From NCBI GenBank assembly GCA_027730885.1, contig JAQCHM010000198.1, positions 1-6,481 on the forward strand: 6,481 bases of DNA. Direction: 5' to 3'. Below, in pieces: positions 6,373 to 6,481 of the stretch; position 1 is the first letter of the stretch; every line of letters begins with the position of its first letter. Under the pieces are notes generated by a model, which did not search any database, was not told where the DNA came from, and was given only the letters and a program-made list of their open reading frames with translations. Source of the stretch: Actinomycetota bacterium. GTDB lineage: Bacteria; Actinomycetota; Acidimicrobiia; Acidimicrobiales; SZUA-35. The position numbers and the translations under genes are program-made.

Positions 6373-6481
6373 TCAGTTGGCCCAGTCGGTCACCAAACGG
6401 GCGAGGGAGCGGACGCCGAAGCCGGTGCCACCCTTTACGATGACGCCGTCGTCGGACTCCGACATCGCCGACATCCCGAGG
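6373..6481 (-). CDS. C-terminal end of a probable M17 leucyl aminopeptidase (partial)
   Basis: Only the last 35 codons and the TGA are inside the window. The tail reads S-E-S-D-D-G-V-I-V-K-G-G-T-G-F-G-V-R-S-L and ends L-V-T-D-W-A-N. The K-G-G-T-G-F-G-V-R-[ST]-L block is typical of the extreme C-terminus of M17 cytosolic aminopeptidases, which remove N-terminal residues from peptides using two metal ions. The catalytic residues lie off the edge, so nothing can be said about activity. The stop is 57 nt upstream of the sugar transferase start, close enough for co-transcription; I see no clear terminator or promoter in that gap. Confidence 0.65.
   Translation of the reverse strand, partial: LGMSAMSESDDGVIVKGGTGFGVRSLARLVTDWAN

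Overview
The window is GC-rich, tightly packed bacterial DNA that looks actinobacterial. Three things suggest this: a MoeZ-type enzyme that lacks the zinc cysteines, a large secreted amidase carrying repeats of the form G-W-V-L-D...G...P-F-G-G plus DUF4214-like units, and GTG/TTG starts. Acidimicrobiia (Ilumatobacter-like) is my best guess from domain style alone; there is no rRNA or marker gene to confirm it.

Layout, left to right. (1) Positions 1-2317, minus strand: the visible 772 residues of a secreted N-acetylmuramoyl-L-alanine amidase whose C-terminus lies beyond the left edge. (2) 2314-3489, minus: a rhodanese-MoeB/ThiF fusion (MoeZ-like) whose stop overlaps the proposed TTG start of the amidase. 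(3) 3546-4316, minus: a sirtuin, 56 nt upstream of the MoeZ-like gene. Genes 3, 2 and 1 form a co-directional run read right to left. (4) About 4308-4820, plus: a small VOC (glyoxalase/dioxygenase-fold) protein, divergent from and 5'-overlapping the sirtuin, with no normal start codon. (5) 4829-4883: a perfect 13-bp inverted repeat between convergent genes, probably a shared transcription end. (6) 4909-6315, minus: a complete polyprenyl-phosphate sugar phosphotransferase. (7) 6373-6481, minus: the last 35 codons of what looks like an M17 leucyl aminopeptidase.

The genes do not form one obvious pathway. The MoeZ-like protein would activate sulfur-carrier proteins (molybdopterin, cysteine or thiamine-type sulfur transfer). 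The sirtuin would remove acyl groups from lysines using NAD. The amidase would act on the cell wall outside the cell, and the sugar transferase would start a surface glycan at the membrane. The last two share a cell-envelope theme but belong to separate transcription units. I do not see a defence system, mobile element, CRISPR array, tRNA or rRNA. The points most worth checking are the sirtuin/VOC junction, where both genes lack standard starts and a promoter-like element lies inside the VOC reading frame, and the modular architecture of the amidase.
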